A stretch of 64,000 nucleotides of DNA from Rhodospirillales bacterium (lineage in GTDB: Bacteria > Pseudomonadota > Alphaproteobacteria > Rhodospirillales > JASLQF01). Where the stretch lies: assembly GCA_030744625.1 (NCBI GenBank), contig JASLQF010000027.1, positions 1 through 64,000 on the forward strand, read 5' to 3'. The notes under the pieces were generated by a model. It was not told the origin of the DNA. It ran no database searches and saw only the letters and a list, made by a program, of their open reading frames with translations. This document shows positions 44,801 to 52,910 of this stretch, in pieces (position 1 is the stretch's first letter; each line of letters begins with the position of its first letter). The position numbers were made by a program, and so were the translations under genes.

Positions 44801-45572
44801 CCTCGGCGAACAGGGTCTCCAGGGTGGCCGCCGCCACCGGGTCCTTGAGGCTGGAGACGAAGACGGGCAGGGGATTGAGCCCGGCCTGGGCCAAGCCGCG
44901 CACCAGGGCGTCCACCACGTCGAGGTTCCCGGCTTGCACCAGCGCCCGGTAGAAGACCACGGCGGCGACCGGCGCCCCGTCGGTCCATTCAGCCCCGATC
45001 GCGTCGAGCCCGGCGTCGCCCCGCCCCGGCCAGTAGAGGCCGGCTCGCAGCAAGGGCCGGGGTTCCCGCCATTCCGCCTGGTGGCCGATCAGGGTGGCGG
45101 CGAAGCAGAGGAAGTCGAGGGCGTTGTCGACGCCTCCGTGCACGCAGTACTGCCACAGCCGATGGCCCGCCTCGCCACTGACGGTGGAGAAGCCGGCAAG
45201 CTCGGCGTCGGGCTGGTTGTCGCCGGCCAGGAAGGCGACGGGGATGCCGTGATCGCGGCATTCGGCGGCCACCTGCTCCAACCCGTAGGGCCAATAGCCG
45301 CGCCCGCCGAGCAGGCGCACCACGACCAGCCGGGCGTGGCGGACGACGGCGTCCACGTAGAGGTCCACCGACATGTTGTGGCCAAGGTGGAGCAGGCTGG
45401 CCAGGCGCAGGCTGGGGAAACCGTCGGCCGGCAGCTTGGCGCGCGCCGCCGCCAACAGGGCGAGTTCGCTGTCGGCGGCGGACAGCACGACGATGTCGCC
45501 CGGCGTCTGGCCCAGGTCCACCGCCTCGCTGCCGTCGCCGACGGCGCCAGGCTGGGCGGCCAGAAGGTGCAT
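41820..45572 (-). CDS. cobN: Cobaltochelatase large subunit CobN
   Basis: 1250 aa, the normal size of the CobN/BchH-type chelatase subunit. Conserved blocks include VLANYPNRDGRMGNGVGLD, VVHMGKHGNLEWLPGKS with the metal/tetrapyrrole-site histidines, and HLYPFIVNDPGEGSQAKRR; nearer the C-terminus are TAWGTSNMRTGGDD and AYGSGSGG. In the late-cobalt pathway it inserts Co into hydrogenobyrinic acid a,c-diamide with an AAA+ pair (CobS/CobT or ChlI/ChlD-like); no such partner is encoded here. It follows cobW by 12 bp in the riboswitch-controlled operon. Confidence 0.93.
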   Translation of the reverse strand: MHLLAAQPGAVGDGSEAVDLGQTPGDIVVLSAADSELALLAAARAKLPADGFPSLRLASLLHLGHNMSVDLYVDAVVRHARLVVVRLLGGRGYWPYGLEQVAAECRDHGIPVAFLAGDNQPDAELAGFSTVSGEAGHRLWQYCVHGGVDNALDFLCFAATLIGHQAEWREPRPLLRAGLYWPGRGDAGLDAIGAEWTDGAPVAAVVFYRALVQAGNLDVVDALVRGLAQAGLNPLPVFVSSLKDPVAAATLETLFAEAPPAVVLNATGFAVSPPGAERRATPFDGAGCPVLQVVFAGGNEEGWRAGAHGLSARDIAMNVALPEVDGRILARAVSFKGRAERDPLTETDIVTYRPVADRVAFACELAANWTRLAETPVAERRVALVLANYPNRDGRMGNGVGLDVPAATVRVLAALGLAGYAVDGAPADGAELIARLAAGPTNDLAALPERTVSESLPLADYAAWFDALPEVVRDRVGERWGAPEKDPHFMSGKDRGGGAFAIPAFRCGRVAVALQPARGYNIDPKASYHDPDLPPPHGYLAFYAWLRGHFRAHAVVHMGKHGNLEWLPGKSLALSAECFPEAALGPMPHLYPFIVNDPGEGSQAKRRAQAVVIDHLTPPLTRAESYGPLRDLEQLVDEYFEAAGMDPRRLKVLSRDILALCHATGIDADCGMADGEGEGESLAKLDNFLCELKESQIRDGLHVFGSSPSGGLLTDLLVALLRVPRGAGEAGDASLLRALAEDLGLGLDFDPLACEMAAPWTGPRPPALAGADPWRTCGDTVERLEALSSALVSGAAAPDHGWTGTRAVLGELEERIRPSVETCGRAEIDGLLAGLDGRFVEPGPSGAPTRGRPDVLPTGRNFYSVDTRTVPTPAAWTLGWKSAALLVERHAQEHGAWPRTVALTAWGTSNMRTGGDDIAQGLALMGVRPTWDAASRRVTGFEVLPPDVLDRPRLDVTLRVSGFFRDAFPGLIDLFDSAARAVAALDEPPDTNPLAARVAEEEARLAEGGLDTSEAALRAGFRVFGSKPGAYGAGLQALIDEKGWETDDDLSKAYVAWGGYAYGSGSGGAAAHGLFETRLGAVEAVIQNQDNREHDILDSDDYYQFEGGMTAAVRALSGTQPAVYHGDHARPENPRIRTLAEEVARVVRSRVVNPKWIAGVMRHGYKGAFEMAATVDYLFAFAATARCVADHHFDAVFEAYLGDDAVRGFIAEHNPAALAEMSRRLLEAQERGLWRPRLNSTRPVLEELAG

Positions 45573-45584
45573 GATCGCTTCGCC

Positions 45585-46610
45585 TCAGCCGGCAATGGCG
45601 CGGCGGATGGCGGCCTCGTCGAGCCCTTTTTGCCCGATCACCACGAGCTGCCCCCGGCGTGTCTCGCCGGGCCCCCAAGGGCGGTCGTAGTAACCATCGA
45701 CGCGGCTGCCCACGCACTGCACCACGTGGCGCATGTCCTTGCCGCTGATGTCGACGAAGCCTTTGACCCGCAGGATGTCGTACCGGCGGACGGCGGCCTC
45801 GAGCCGCGCCGCCAGGGCCCCCGGGGCGGCAACGGGATCGAGGGAGACGGTAAAAGAGTCGAAATCGTCGTGGTCGTGCTCGCCATCCTCGTCGTCGTGG
45901 CAGGACGGCCGCGCCTCGATGTGGTCCTCGACCGCCGCCCCGATGCCGAGGAGGACCCGGGAATCGACCGCCGCGTGGACCGTCGGCACCACCTTCACGG
46001 CGGCGCCGGTGCTCTCGGCGATGGTGCCGCGCACTTCGGCCAGGGTCCCGGTGTCCACCAGATCCGTCTTGTTGAGGACCACCAGGTCGGCGCAACGCAA
46101 CTGGTCCTCGAACACCTCGGCGAGGGGCGAATCGTGGTCGAGCGCCGGGTCGGCCTCGCGTTCCGCCCGCACCGCCTCGACATCGTCGGCGAAAAGCCCG
46201 GCGGCGACGGCCGGCGCGTCGATGACGGCGACGACCCCGTCGACGGTGACCCGCGAACGGATTTCCGGCCAGTTGAAGGCCTTGACCAGCGGTTTCGGCA
46301 GCGCCAGGCCGGAGGTTTCGATGACGATGTGCTGGGGCGGCTCGGGCCGTTCCAGCAGCATCTCCATGGTGGGCAGGAAATCATCGGCCACGGTGCAGCA
46401 GATGCAGCCGTTGGCAAGCTCCACCACGTCGTCGTCGGTACAGCCCTCGATGCCGCAGCCCTTGAGCACTTCGCCGTCGATGCCGAGGTCCCCGAACTCG
46501 TTGATCACCAGCGCGATGCGCGTGCCGTTGGCGGTGCCCAGCAGATGGCGGATGAGGGTGGTCTTGCCGGACCCCAGGAAGCCGGTGATCACGGTGGCCG
46601 GTATCTTCAT
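45585..46610 (-). CDS. cobW: CobW G3E-family GTPase (metallochaperone)
   Basis: 341 aa from an ATG overlapping the cobU stop (ATGA). The P-loop is in VITGFLGSGKTTL, the metal site is ELANGCICCTV (CxCC), and VVLNKTDLVD is the G4 motif. A His/Asp-rich loop (CHDDEDGEHDHDD) before the C-terminal domain probably binds metal. CobW is thought to supply Co(II) in a GTP-dependent manner for cobalt chelation, consistent with cobN being the next gene. Confidence 0.92.
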   Translation of the reverse strand: MKIPATVITGFLGSGKTTLIRHLLGTANGTRIALVINEFGDLGIDGEVLKGCGIEGCTDDDVVELANGCICCTVADDFLPTMEMLLERPEPPQHIVIETSGLALPKPLVKAFNWPEIRSRVTVDGVVAVIDAPAVAAGLFADDVEAVRAEREADPALDHDSPLAEVFEDQLRCADLVVLNKTDLVDTGTLAEVRGTIAESTGAAVKVVPTVHAAVDSRVLLGIGAAVEDHIEARPSCHDDEDGEHDHDDFDSFTVSLDPVAAPGALAARLEAAVRRYDILRVKGFVDISGKDMRHVVQCVGSRVDGYYDRPWGPGETRRGQLVVIGQKGLDEAAIRRAIAG

Positions 46611-47155
46611 TGCTGGTCGTCCTTGAACACCAGCGGCGCGCCGGCGGCAACGAACACCACCCGGTCGGCGGCCTCGGCCACCGCTTGGTTGAGGCGGCCC
46701 GCCGCGTCCCTGAAAGCACGGGCCGCCTCGTTGTCGGGGACGATGCCGAGCCCCACTTCGTTGGTGACCAGGACGATGGGAGCGGCGAGTCCGCCGATGG
46801 CATCGAGGAGATCCTCCACCTCGGCGTCGACGTCGCGTTTCGCCGCCATCAGGTTGTTGAGCCAAAGGGTCAGGCAATCGACGAGCACGGCAAGCCCGGA
46901 CGCCGCGTTGGCCTTCAGCGCGCCGGCCAGGTCGAGCGGCTCCTCCACCGTCATCCATGAATTGCCGCGGCGCTCCTTGTGGCGGCGGATGCGTTCCTCC
47001 ATCTCGGCGTCGCCGGCCTCGGCGGTCGCCACGTAGAGGCCGGGGCCGTGGTCCTCTATCAGACGCTCGGCGTAGGCGCTCTTGCCCGAGCGGGCGCCGC
47101 CGAGGACCAGGGTGACGGGAGGCAGGGGTCGGGTTGTTGTCGGGTCGAGAGCCAT
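46607..47155 (-). CDS. cobU: Adenosylcobinamide kinase / adenosylcobinamide-phosphate guanylyltransferase
   Basis: 182 aa. The P-loop is LVLGGARSGKSAYAERL; RIRRHKERR includes the conserved guanylylated-histidine region; VLVDCLTLWLNNLM and VTNEVGLGIVP follow. It phosphorylates adenosylcobinamide and then transfers GMP. It is the first gene after the cobalamin riboswitch. Its GGAGG ribosome-binding site is only two bases from the ATG and is flanked by a complementary CCTC, so translation may be gated. Confidence 0.93.
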   Translation of the reverse strand: MALDPTTTRPLPPVTLVLGGARSGKSAYAERLIEDHGPGLYVATAEAGDAEMEERIRRHKERRGNSWMTVEEPLDLAGALKANAASGLAVLVDCLTLWLNNLMAAKRDVDAEVEDLLDAIGGLAAPIVLVTNEVGLGIVPDNEAARAFRDAAGRLNQAVAEAADRVVFVAAGAPLVFKDDQQ

Positions 47156-47183
47156 ATCCTCCGCCCGAGGAAAGTTAATCCCA

Positions 47184-47355
47184 GCGTGCCGGACAGGTCT
47201 CCTGGCTCGGGGTCGACAACCGCGGCGCCTTCCCAACGCCCTCGGGCACCAGTGGCCTCGTGCCGCGGTCTCGCCTCTTACAGTTGCGGGGGCAGCGCCG
47301 GGCTTGCGGCCACGCGCCGCGCACCGGCTTCCCTCTTCCGACACGGCGCCACCCT
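47184..47355 (-). promoter_or_regulatory. Cobalamin (AdoCbl-type) riboswitch
   Basis: Reading the minus strand, the conserved aptamer elements occur in order: GAGGGAAGCCGGTG, CCCGCAACTGTAAGAGG, GCCACTGG, TTGGGAAGGCG and the B12 box GAGCCAGGAGACCTG (complement of about 47193-47207). The aptamer begins about 20 bases after the cobC stop and ends about 30 bases before the cobU ATG. Downstream, CCTC-GGGC-GGAGG can pair, hiding the Shine-Dalgarno, which suggests translational control. When cobalamin is bound it should repress cobU-cobW-cobN. Confidence 0.93.
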
Positions 47356-47377
47356 AGCACACCGGGAAGGGCGGAAT

Positions 47378-48007
47378 CTAGCCGGGCAGGGCGTTCACGG
47401 TCATCACCCGCCAGGCGGTGCCGCGCCCGGCGAGGATGCCGCCGGGGATGTGATCGATGTGGGTCAGCGACAGGTTGTCGATCATGAAGCCGATCATGCG
47501 CGCCGGCTCGAGGGAGAGGGAAAGGGCGAGGGCGGAGCGGATGGTGCCGCCGTGGGTGACGGCGACGATGTCACGCCCGGCATGCTCGGCGGTGAGGCGC
47601 TCGATGACGGTGGAAACCCGCGCCATGACCTGGACCAGGCTCTCGCCGCCCGGCGGCGAGATGTTTCCGGGGTCGTCCCAGAAGGCTTCGTAATCCGGCT
47701 TCCCGGCGGCGCGCAACTCGTCCCACGCCAGCCCCTGCCAGTCGCCGAGGTCCTGTTCCGCGAGGTCGCGCTCGATGATGGGCTGGGGCGCCTCGATGCC
47801 GGCGGCGGCGATGGCGGCGGCGGTGTCGATGGCGCGCCGCAGGTGGCTGGTCACCCACACCGCGCCCTCCGGCAGCGCCGCCGCCAGCCAGCTCATGGCG
47901 GCGGCATCGGAGGTGTCGCACGCCATGTCGCGCTGGCCGTAGATACGGCCCCCGTGGTCGACCACCGGGGCGTGGCGAATCCACCACCAGCGGGTCTCGG
48001 TGCTCAT
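47378..48007 (-). CDS. cobC: Histidine phosphatase, probable alpha-ribazole phosphatase
   Basis: 209 aa. WWIRHAPV carries the RHG-type catalytic His (RHA here). LRRAIDTAAAI, LAEQDLGDWQG and AVTHGGTIRSAL complete the phosphoglycerate-mutase-like active site. Its position between cobS and the cobalamin riboswitch/cobU, with an ATGA overlap with cobS, argues for dephosphorylation of alpha-ribazole phosphate or adenosylcobalamin phosphate. Confidence 0.88.
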   Translation of the reverse strand: MSTETRWWWIRHAPVVDHGGRIYGQRDMACDTSDAAAMSWLAAALPEGAVWVTSHLRRAIDTAAAIAAAGIEAPQPIIERDLAEQDLGDWQGLAWDELRAAGKPDYEAFWDDPGNISPPGGESLVQVMARVSTVIERLTAEHAGRDIVAVTHGGTIRSALALSLSLEPARMIGFMIDNLSLTHIDHIPGGILAGRGTAWRVMTVNALPG

Positions 48008-48795
48008 GGCGCCACCAGGGCGGCGGCGGCGAGCAGTGCCGCCGTCTCCGCCACCTGCTGCACGGCGCCCAGCACGTCGCCGGTGCTGCCCCCCACCTGG
48101 CGCCGCGCCTGGGCCGCCACGAGGGCGGCGGCGGCGGCGGCGGCAATCACCGTGGCGGCGCCCGCCGCCGGCCCCAGGAAGAGCAACACCAGCGCCGCGC
48201 CGAGCAGGGCGGCGGTAAGGGCGTCTTCCCTCGGCGGGCGCCCGGCGCCGACGGCGAGGCCGTCGCGGCGCGCCGGCTCCAGCCGGTGCATGACCATGGG
48301 CAGGACGGCGCGCGACGCCGCCCCCGCCGCCATCAACGCCAACACCGCCGAGCCCGGCCCCGGCAGTCCGGCCAGGGCGGCGGCGCGCAGGCCGACGCTG
48401 AAGACCAGCGCCAGCACACCGTATGCACCGATGCGGGAATCGCGCATGATCTTGAGCTTGGCGGCGCGTGTCCGGCCGCCGCCGAATCCATCGGCGACGT
48501 CGGCCAACCCGTCTTCGTGCAGGGCGCCGGTCACCAGGGCGGCAACGGCCAGCCCCACCAGCGCACAGGCCAGTGGGTGCAGGCCCAGCCACGAGGCCAC
48601 CGATAGCGCCGCACCCGCCGCCAGGCCGACCGCCGCCCCGACGATGGGAAAGGCGCGCGCCGCGTCGGCCAGGGCCTTCCCGCTGCCGGCGCCCTCGGGC
48701 GCCAGCGGCAGCCGCGTCAGAAACGCCGCCGCGAGACGGGTATCGCGCCACCACATGGCGAGGGTGTCGGAGACGAATTTCGCGGCACTTTCCAT
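48004..48795 (-). CDS. cobS: Adenosylcobinamide-GDP ribazoletransferase
   Basis: 263 aa, an integral membrane protein with six to seven hydrophobic segments. The active-site signature HEDGLADVADGFGGG and the following RTRAAKLKIMRDSRIGAYG are typical of CobS/CobV. It joins adenosylcobinamide-GDP to alpha-ribazole (phosphate) in the membrane. It is divergent from cobT and overlaps cobC by four bases. Confidence 0.92.
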   Translation of the reverse strand: MESAAKFVSDTLAMWWRDTRLAAAFLTRLPLAPEGAGSGKALADAARAFPIVGAAVGLAAGAALSVASWLGLHPLACALVGLAVAALVTGALHEDGLADVADGFGGGRTRAAKLKIMRDSRIGAYGVLALVFSVGLRAAALAGLPGPGSAVLALMAAGAASRAVLPMVMHRLEPARRDGLAVGAGRPPREDALTAALLGAALVLLFLGPAAGAATVIAAAAAAALVAAQARRQVGGSTGDVLGAVQQVAETAALLAAAALVAP

Positions 48796-48913
48796 GGATC
48801 GCCCGGTTCCCTGTTTCCCGGCGGGGTTCTTTCGGTTATCGCTTGGGGGAGGTCTGTCGGTTATAGGAGATTGGCGCCGCAAAGGAAATCCACGGCGCCA
48901 CCGGAAAAGGATC

Positions 48914-49951
48914 ATGCCATTGACCACGCTTCCCGACATCGCGTCCCTGGCCGACGTACGCCGCGTTCTGGCGGCGCTCCCCGGTCCCCATACGGACGCC
49001 GCCGCCGAGGCCGCCGCCCGCGAGCCGCAACTGACCAAGCCGCCGGGCTCGCTCGGCCGCCTCGAGGAACTTGCCGCCTGGCTCGCCGCCTGGCAGGGCC
49101 GGCATCCACCGCGAGTCGACAAGCCCTGGGCCCTGGTCTTCGCCGGCAACCACGGCGTGGTGGGGCGCGGGGTGTCGGCATTTCCCGCCGAAGTGACGGC
49201 GCAGATGGTGGCCAACTTCGAGGCCGGCGGCGCCGCCGTCAACCAGTTGTGCCGGGCATGCGGAGTCGAGCTCAAGGTCCAGGCAATGGGCCTGGAGACG
49301 CCGACGCGGGACTTCACCGAAGGCCCCGCCATGGACGACGCCGAGTGCGCCGCCGCCTTCGCCCAAGGCATGGCGGCGGTGCCCGCCGGCGCCGACCTGG
49401 TGTGTCCGGGCGAGATGGGAATCGGCAACACGACGGCGGCGGCGGCCATCTCTCATGCCCTCCATGGAGGCGCGGCCGAGGACTGGACGGGCCCCGGCAC
49501 CGGGGTCGCCGGGGACGCGCTGGCCAACAAGATCGCCGTCGTCGCCGAGGCGGTGCGCCTGCACGCCGGCGCCGCGACGGACGGCATCGAGGCGCTCTGC
49601 CGTCTCGGCGGGCGCGAGATCGCGGCCATGGCCGGTGCCGTCATCGGGGCCCGGCTGATGGGCGTTCCCGTGCTGCTCGACGGCTACGTGAGCACCGCCG
49701 CCGCCGCCGCCCTGGCGGCCACGACGCCGGGTGCCCTCGACCATTGCCAGGCGGCCCACGTCTCCACCGAGCCCGGACACCGGCGGCTCCTGGAAAGGAT
49801 CGGGAAGCCGCCACTCCTCGATCTCGGCATGCGCCTCGGCGAGGCCTCGGGCGCCGTGCTGGCCGTGGCCGTGGTGCGCTCGGCGGCGGCCTGCCACGCC
49901 GGCATGGCGACCTTCGCCGAGGCCAGCGTGTCGGACCGCCCCGATGCCTGA
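48914..49951 (+). CDS. cobT: Nicotinate-nucleotide:dimethylbenzimidazole phosphoribosyltransferase
   Basis: 345 aa with AAGGA four bases upstream of the ATG. TKPPGSLGRLEELAAWLA, FAGNHGVVGRGVSAFPAEVT, CPGEMGIGNTTAAAAI and the C-terminal LDLGMRLGEASGA, with the catalytic Glu, are conserved. It activates the lower-ligand base to the alpha-ribotide. It is divergent from cobS across a 118-bp shared promoter region without a B12 box. Confidence 0.94.
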   Translation: MPLTTLPDIASLADVRRVLAALPGPHTDAAAEAAAREPQLTKPPGSLGRLEELAAWLAAWQGRHPPRVDKPWALVFAGNHGVVGRGVSAFPAEVTAQMVANFEAGGAAVNQLCRACGVELKVQAMGLETPTRDFTEGPAMDDAECAAAFAQGMAAVPAGADLVCPGEMGIGNTTAAAAISHALHGGAAEDWTGPGTGVAGDALANKIAVVAEAVRLHAGAATDGIEALCRLGGREIAAMAGAVIGARLMGVPVLLDGYVSTAAAAALAATTPGALDHCQAAHVSTEPGHRRLLERIGKPPLLDLGMRLGEASGAVLAVAVVRSAAACHAGMATFAEASVSDRPDA

Positions 49952-49968
49952 ACCCTGCCCCGGCGCCC

Positions 49969-50796
49969 CTATTCGCCCTGCTGGAGCAGCAGGCCGCGCT
50001 GGCGCGCCACGTGGAACATGTAGAGGAAGAAGCCGCCGGCCAGCGCCAGATAGAGGGCGTTCAACGCCACCGCAGCGGCCAAGAGATCGATGCGCAAGAC
50101 GCCGTCGAAGAGCACGGCGCGCATGCCCTCGAAGACGTGGGCCGAGGGCAGGGCCCACGACACGGGCTGCAACCACCCGGGCAGGATGGCGATGGGGTAG
50201 TAGATGCCGCTCAACGGCGCCAGCAGGAAGATGCCGAGCCAGGCCAGGCTCTCGGCGCCCATCCCGAAGCGCAGGACGAGCGCCGAAGCGACCAACCCGA
50301 CGCTCCAGCCCATGACCAGGAGGTTGGCGAAGAAGGCGAGCAGGGACGGCCCCAGGGAGAAAACCCAGACGTCGAAGAGGGGCAGCGCCAGCAGCGCCGC
50401 CGGACCGACGCTGATCAGCGTGCGGATCAAGCTCATGACGGCGAGCGCCGCCACCAGCTCGTACGGCCTCAGCGGACTGACGAAGATTTGCCCGAGGTTG
50501 CGCGACCACATCTCCTCGAGAAACGACAGCGAGATGCCGAGGTTGCTGCGGAACAGCACGTCCCACAGCAGCACGGCGCTGATCAGCACGCCCGCCGCCT
50601 CGGCCACCCACGAGCTGTGTTGGCGGAAGAAGAGCGTGATGAAGCCCCACAGGAAGAGCTGCACGAGCGGCCAATACATAAGCTCGAGGAGGCGCGGCCA
50701 TGAACCACGCAGGACGTAGAGATGGCGCAGGATCATGGCCCCTACGCGGCGCCACGAGAACATCGCCGCCGGGGCGTGCATGCCGAGGCGCGCCAT
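49969..50796 (-). CDS. ABC-2 type transporter permease
   Basis: 275 aa with six predicted transmembrane segments of the ABC2_membrane type. LVQLFLWGFITLFF, FLEEMWSRNLGQIFVSPLRP (the conserved cytoplasmic loop) and LLAPLSGIYYPIAILPGWLQ are typical. Its ATG overlaps the ATPase stop (TGATG), so the two form one exporter operon. Substrates of such pairs range from drugs to polysaccharides; none can be assigned here. Confidence 0.87.
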   Translation of the reverse strand: MARLGMHAPAAMFSWRRVGAMILRHLYVLRGSWPRLLELMYWPLVQLFLWGFITLFFRQHSSWVAEAAGVLISAVLLWDVLFRSNLGISLSFLEEMWSRNLGQIFVSPLRPYELVAALAVMSLIRTLISVGPAALLALPLFDVWVFSLGPSLLAFFANLLVMGWSVGLVASALVLRFGMGAESLAWLGIFLLAPLSGIYYPIAILPGWLQPVSWALPSAHVFEGMRAVLFDGVLRIDLLAAAVALNALYLALAGGFFLYMFHVARQRGLLLQQGE

Positions 50797-51602
50797 CACC
50801 GGCCCACAGGATCGGCAGAATCGCCGGATTCGCCAGAATCGCCCGAGTCGCCGGGCTGACCGGCTCCGCGCCTGCGCGCGATATCGAGGAACACCTCCTC
50901 GAGGGTGCGCCGGCCGTAGCGGGCGACGAGATCGGCCGGCGCGCCGCGGTCGACGATGCGTCCCTCGCGCAACATCACCACGGCGTCGCACAGGCGCTCC
51001 ACCTCGGCCATGTTGTGGGACGCCAGCACGATGGTGGCGCCCGTCCGCGCGCGGTAGATCTCGAGATAGGAGCGCATCCAATCGGCGGTATCGGGGTCGA
51101 GCGAGGCCGTCGGCTCGTCGAGGAGCAGCAGGTCGGGCTCGTTGAGCAGGGCCTTGGCCAGCATCACCCGCGTCTTCTGGCCGGACGACAGGTTCCCGGT
51201 GGTCCGCCTCAGAAGGGGCTCCATCTCCAGGTCGCGGGCGATGGCGCGGACGCGCGCCGCGACCCCGTCCAGCCCATAGAGGTGCCCGTAGACGGTGAGG
51301 TTCTCAAGGACGGTCAAGCGCCTCGGAACATCGACATAGGGCGACGAAAAATTCATGCGGGGCAGCACCCGATGGCGATGGCGCACCATGTCCTCGCCGA
51401 ACACGGTGACGCTTCCGCTGGTCGGCAGAAGCAGCCCCAACAGCATCGACAGGGTGGTCGTCTTACCGGCCCCGTTGCCCCCCAGAAGCGCCGTCGTCGA
51501 GCCCTTGGCCACCGTGAAGGAGATGGACTCGACGGCGCACACCTCTCCGAACCTCTTGGTAAGGTTCTTGACGGCGGCTACGGGGTCCTGGGACTGGCGC
51601 AT
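50796..51602 (-). CDS. ABC transporter ATP-binding protein
   Basis: 268 aa. Walker A is GGNGAGKTT, the signature is LSSGQKTR and Walker B is LLLLDEPTASLD, followed by the switch histidine in ASHN. It belongs with ABC-2 exporters of the CcmA/NodI type. The C-terminus is a low-complexity acidic repeat (GDSGDSGESGDSAD) encoded by near-identical nine-base units around 50808-50850, beyond the usual domain end. It powers the coupled permease. It lies 30 bp downstream of the EAL-like pair, on the same strand. Confidence 0.9.
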   Translation of the reverse strand: MRQSQDPVAAVKNLTKRFGEVCAVESISFTVAKGSTTALLGGNGAGKTTTLSMLLGLLLPTSGSVTVFGEDMVRHRHRVLPRMNFSSPYVDVPRRLTVLENLTVYGHLYGLDGVAARVRAIARDLEMEPLLRRTTGNLSSGQKTRVMLAKALLNEPDLLLLDEPTASLDPDTADWMRSYLEIYRARTGATIVLASHNMAEVERLCDAVVMLREGRIVDRGAPADLVARYGRRTLEEVFLDIARRRGAGQPGDSGDSGESGDSADPVGR

Positions 51603-51632
51603 GAACTTTCGCTCGGGGCGCGGGAGCGGCCG

Positions 51633-52910
51633 TCAGCTTCGCTGAATGCGTTGCTTCAATCGCCTGAGCTCGCGCTTGCGGCTTTCCTCGGCGATGAGGT
51701 TCTCGACCTGGCGTCCCTGGAACATGGTGATGCCGACGGCGCGCCCGAAATCGACCGCCTCGCGATCGTCGCAACGGCACAGCACGACGCGCGAATCCCC
51801 GGAGCGTTTGACCATGGAGCGGATTTTCTGGTGCATGTCCTCGCCCCTGTCCACCATGTCCGAATGCCAAACGAGCTTCACCAGGTCGGCGCCCAGGCGC
51901 TCGCGGTCGATCAGGGACATGGTCTCGTAGGTCAGACCGTCGATGCAAATGCGGTACCCGCGCTCCTGGACGAATTCGCGGGCGAACAGGTAGGCGCCAA
52001 GATCGGCGAAGATATCCAGCTTCTGCAACTCGACCACCATGGCGCCGCGCCGCGCCGCGGTCAGGTTGTCGTCGAAGTTGAGGAACTCCGGAGACAACAG
52101 GGTCGAGACGTTGAGATTGAAGCTGATGTCGCCGGAAATGGTGATGTTGTCGGTCTTGCCGAGCATGGCCAGCATGCGGCGGTCGAGGGTCTGGGTGAGG
52201 TGCTGGAAAAGCCAGCGGTTGGATACCAGGTTGACGCCGGGAAGCAGCGTCTCCCTGAGATCCTTGATCGACATGAAGAGTTCGCTGAACAGGGGTTCCG
52301 GCGCCCCTTTGTCGGTGATCCCGCAAACGAATTGGCGGCGCACCAGGTTCGAGAGGTCGGCGCGCGCCAGCGCCGTCTCGACGCGGGCCAGCACCTCGGG
52401 CGTCAGGGGCTCGCCGCGCTGCTGCTTGGCCTTGAGCTGGGCCCGCGTGTCCATTTGCGCCCGCACTTCGGCCTCGCGGCGCTTTTCTTCCTCGACCATG
52501 CCCTGAACCAGGCGCAGCAGGTCGTCGAACTGGGTCTCCACGTCGAACCAGGTGCAGAACGGCGCCGAGTCTTCCCTGGATTCCTCCAATATCAGCGGAT
52601 CGTCGCTGAACAGATAGCGCACGCGCTGCACTTCGGTTTCCACGTCGTGTTCGACCTCGCGCTTGTAGACGAAGAAGATGTCGGAATTCTTGAGGACGAA
52701 GAGTTGGCCGTGCAGGTCCGTAACCAGCTTCTCGAAGGTGGCGGCGGCGACCCGGATGTGGTGCTCCCGCCGGTTGAAGGGGCGCAGCCCCGAGAGATGA
52801 ATTTGGACCGCCTTGCGCCCACCCTTGTGCTGCTCGAGACGGCGCACGTAGTCCATGAGCAGGTTTTCCTCGCTGGGCTTGCCTTTCTGTTGTTCCGGGT
52901 TTATCGCCAT
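51633..52910 (-). CDS. Degenerate EAL-like domain protein, paralogue B
   Basis: 425 aa. The C-terminal ~250 residues retain the framework of an EAL domain: FNLNVSTLLSPEFLNF, VVELQKLDIF, ERGYRICIDGLTYETMSL, ADLVKLVW and GITMFQGRQVENL. The catalytic EAL and DDFGTG motifs are missing (IDGL replaces the DDFG aspartates), so c-di-GMP hydrolysis is unlikely. The N-terminal domain (HLSGLRPFNRREHHIRVA) is shared with the neighbour and not recognised. The ATG overlaps the upstream paralogue's stop (TGATG). A scaffolding or c-di-GMP-independent signalling role is inferred. Confidence 0.75.
   Translation of the reverse strand: MAINPEQQKGKPSEENLLMDYVRRLEQHKGGRKAVQIHLSGLRPFNRREHHIRVAAATFEKLVTDLHGQLFVLKNSDIFFVYKREVEHDVETEVQRVRYLFSDDPLILEESREDSAPFCTWFDVETQFDDLLRLVQGMVEEEKRREAEVRAQMDTRAQLKAKQQRGEPLTPEVLARVETALARADLSNLVRRQFVCGITDKGAPEPLFSELFMSIKDLRETLLPGVNLVSNRWLFQHLTQTLDRRMLAMLGKTDNITISGDISFNLNVSTLLSPEFLNFDDNLTAARRGAMVVELQKLDIFADLGAYLFAREFVQERGYRICIDGLTYETMSLIDRERLGADLVKLVWHSDMVDRGEDMHQKIRSMVKRSGDSRVVLCRCDDREAVDFGRAVGITMFQGRQVENLIAEESRKRELRRLKQRIQRS

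Noticed and set aside
46611-46958. N-terminal extension of CobW
   Set aside because: It overlaps cobU in another frame. The ATG at 46610 directly precedes the conserved CobW P-loop region and overlaps the cobU stop as in a coupled operon.
41718-47036. Very long plus-strand open frame (over 1,700 codons) opposite cobN, cobW and cobU
   Set aside because: It is an antisense shadow caused by high GC at third codon positions. Its translation has no recognisable domain, and the opposite strand carries three well-conserved genes and the end of a coupled operon.
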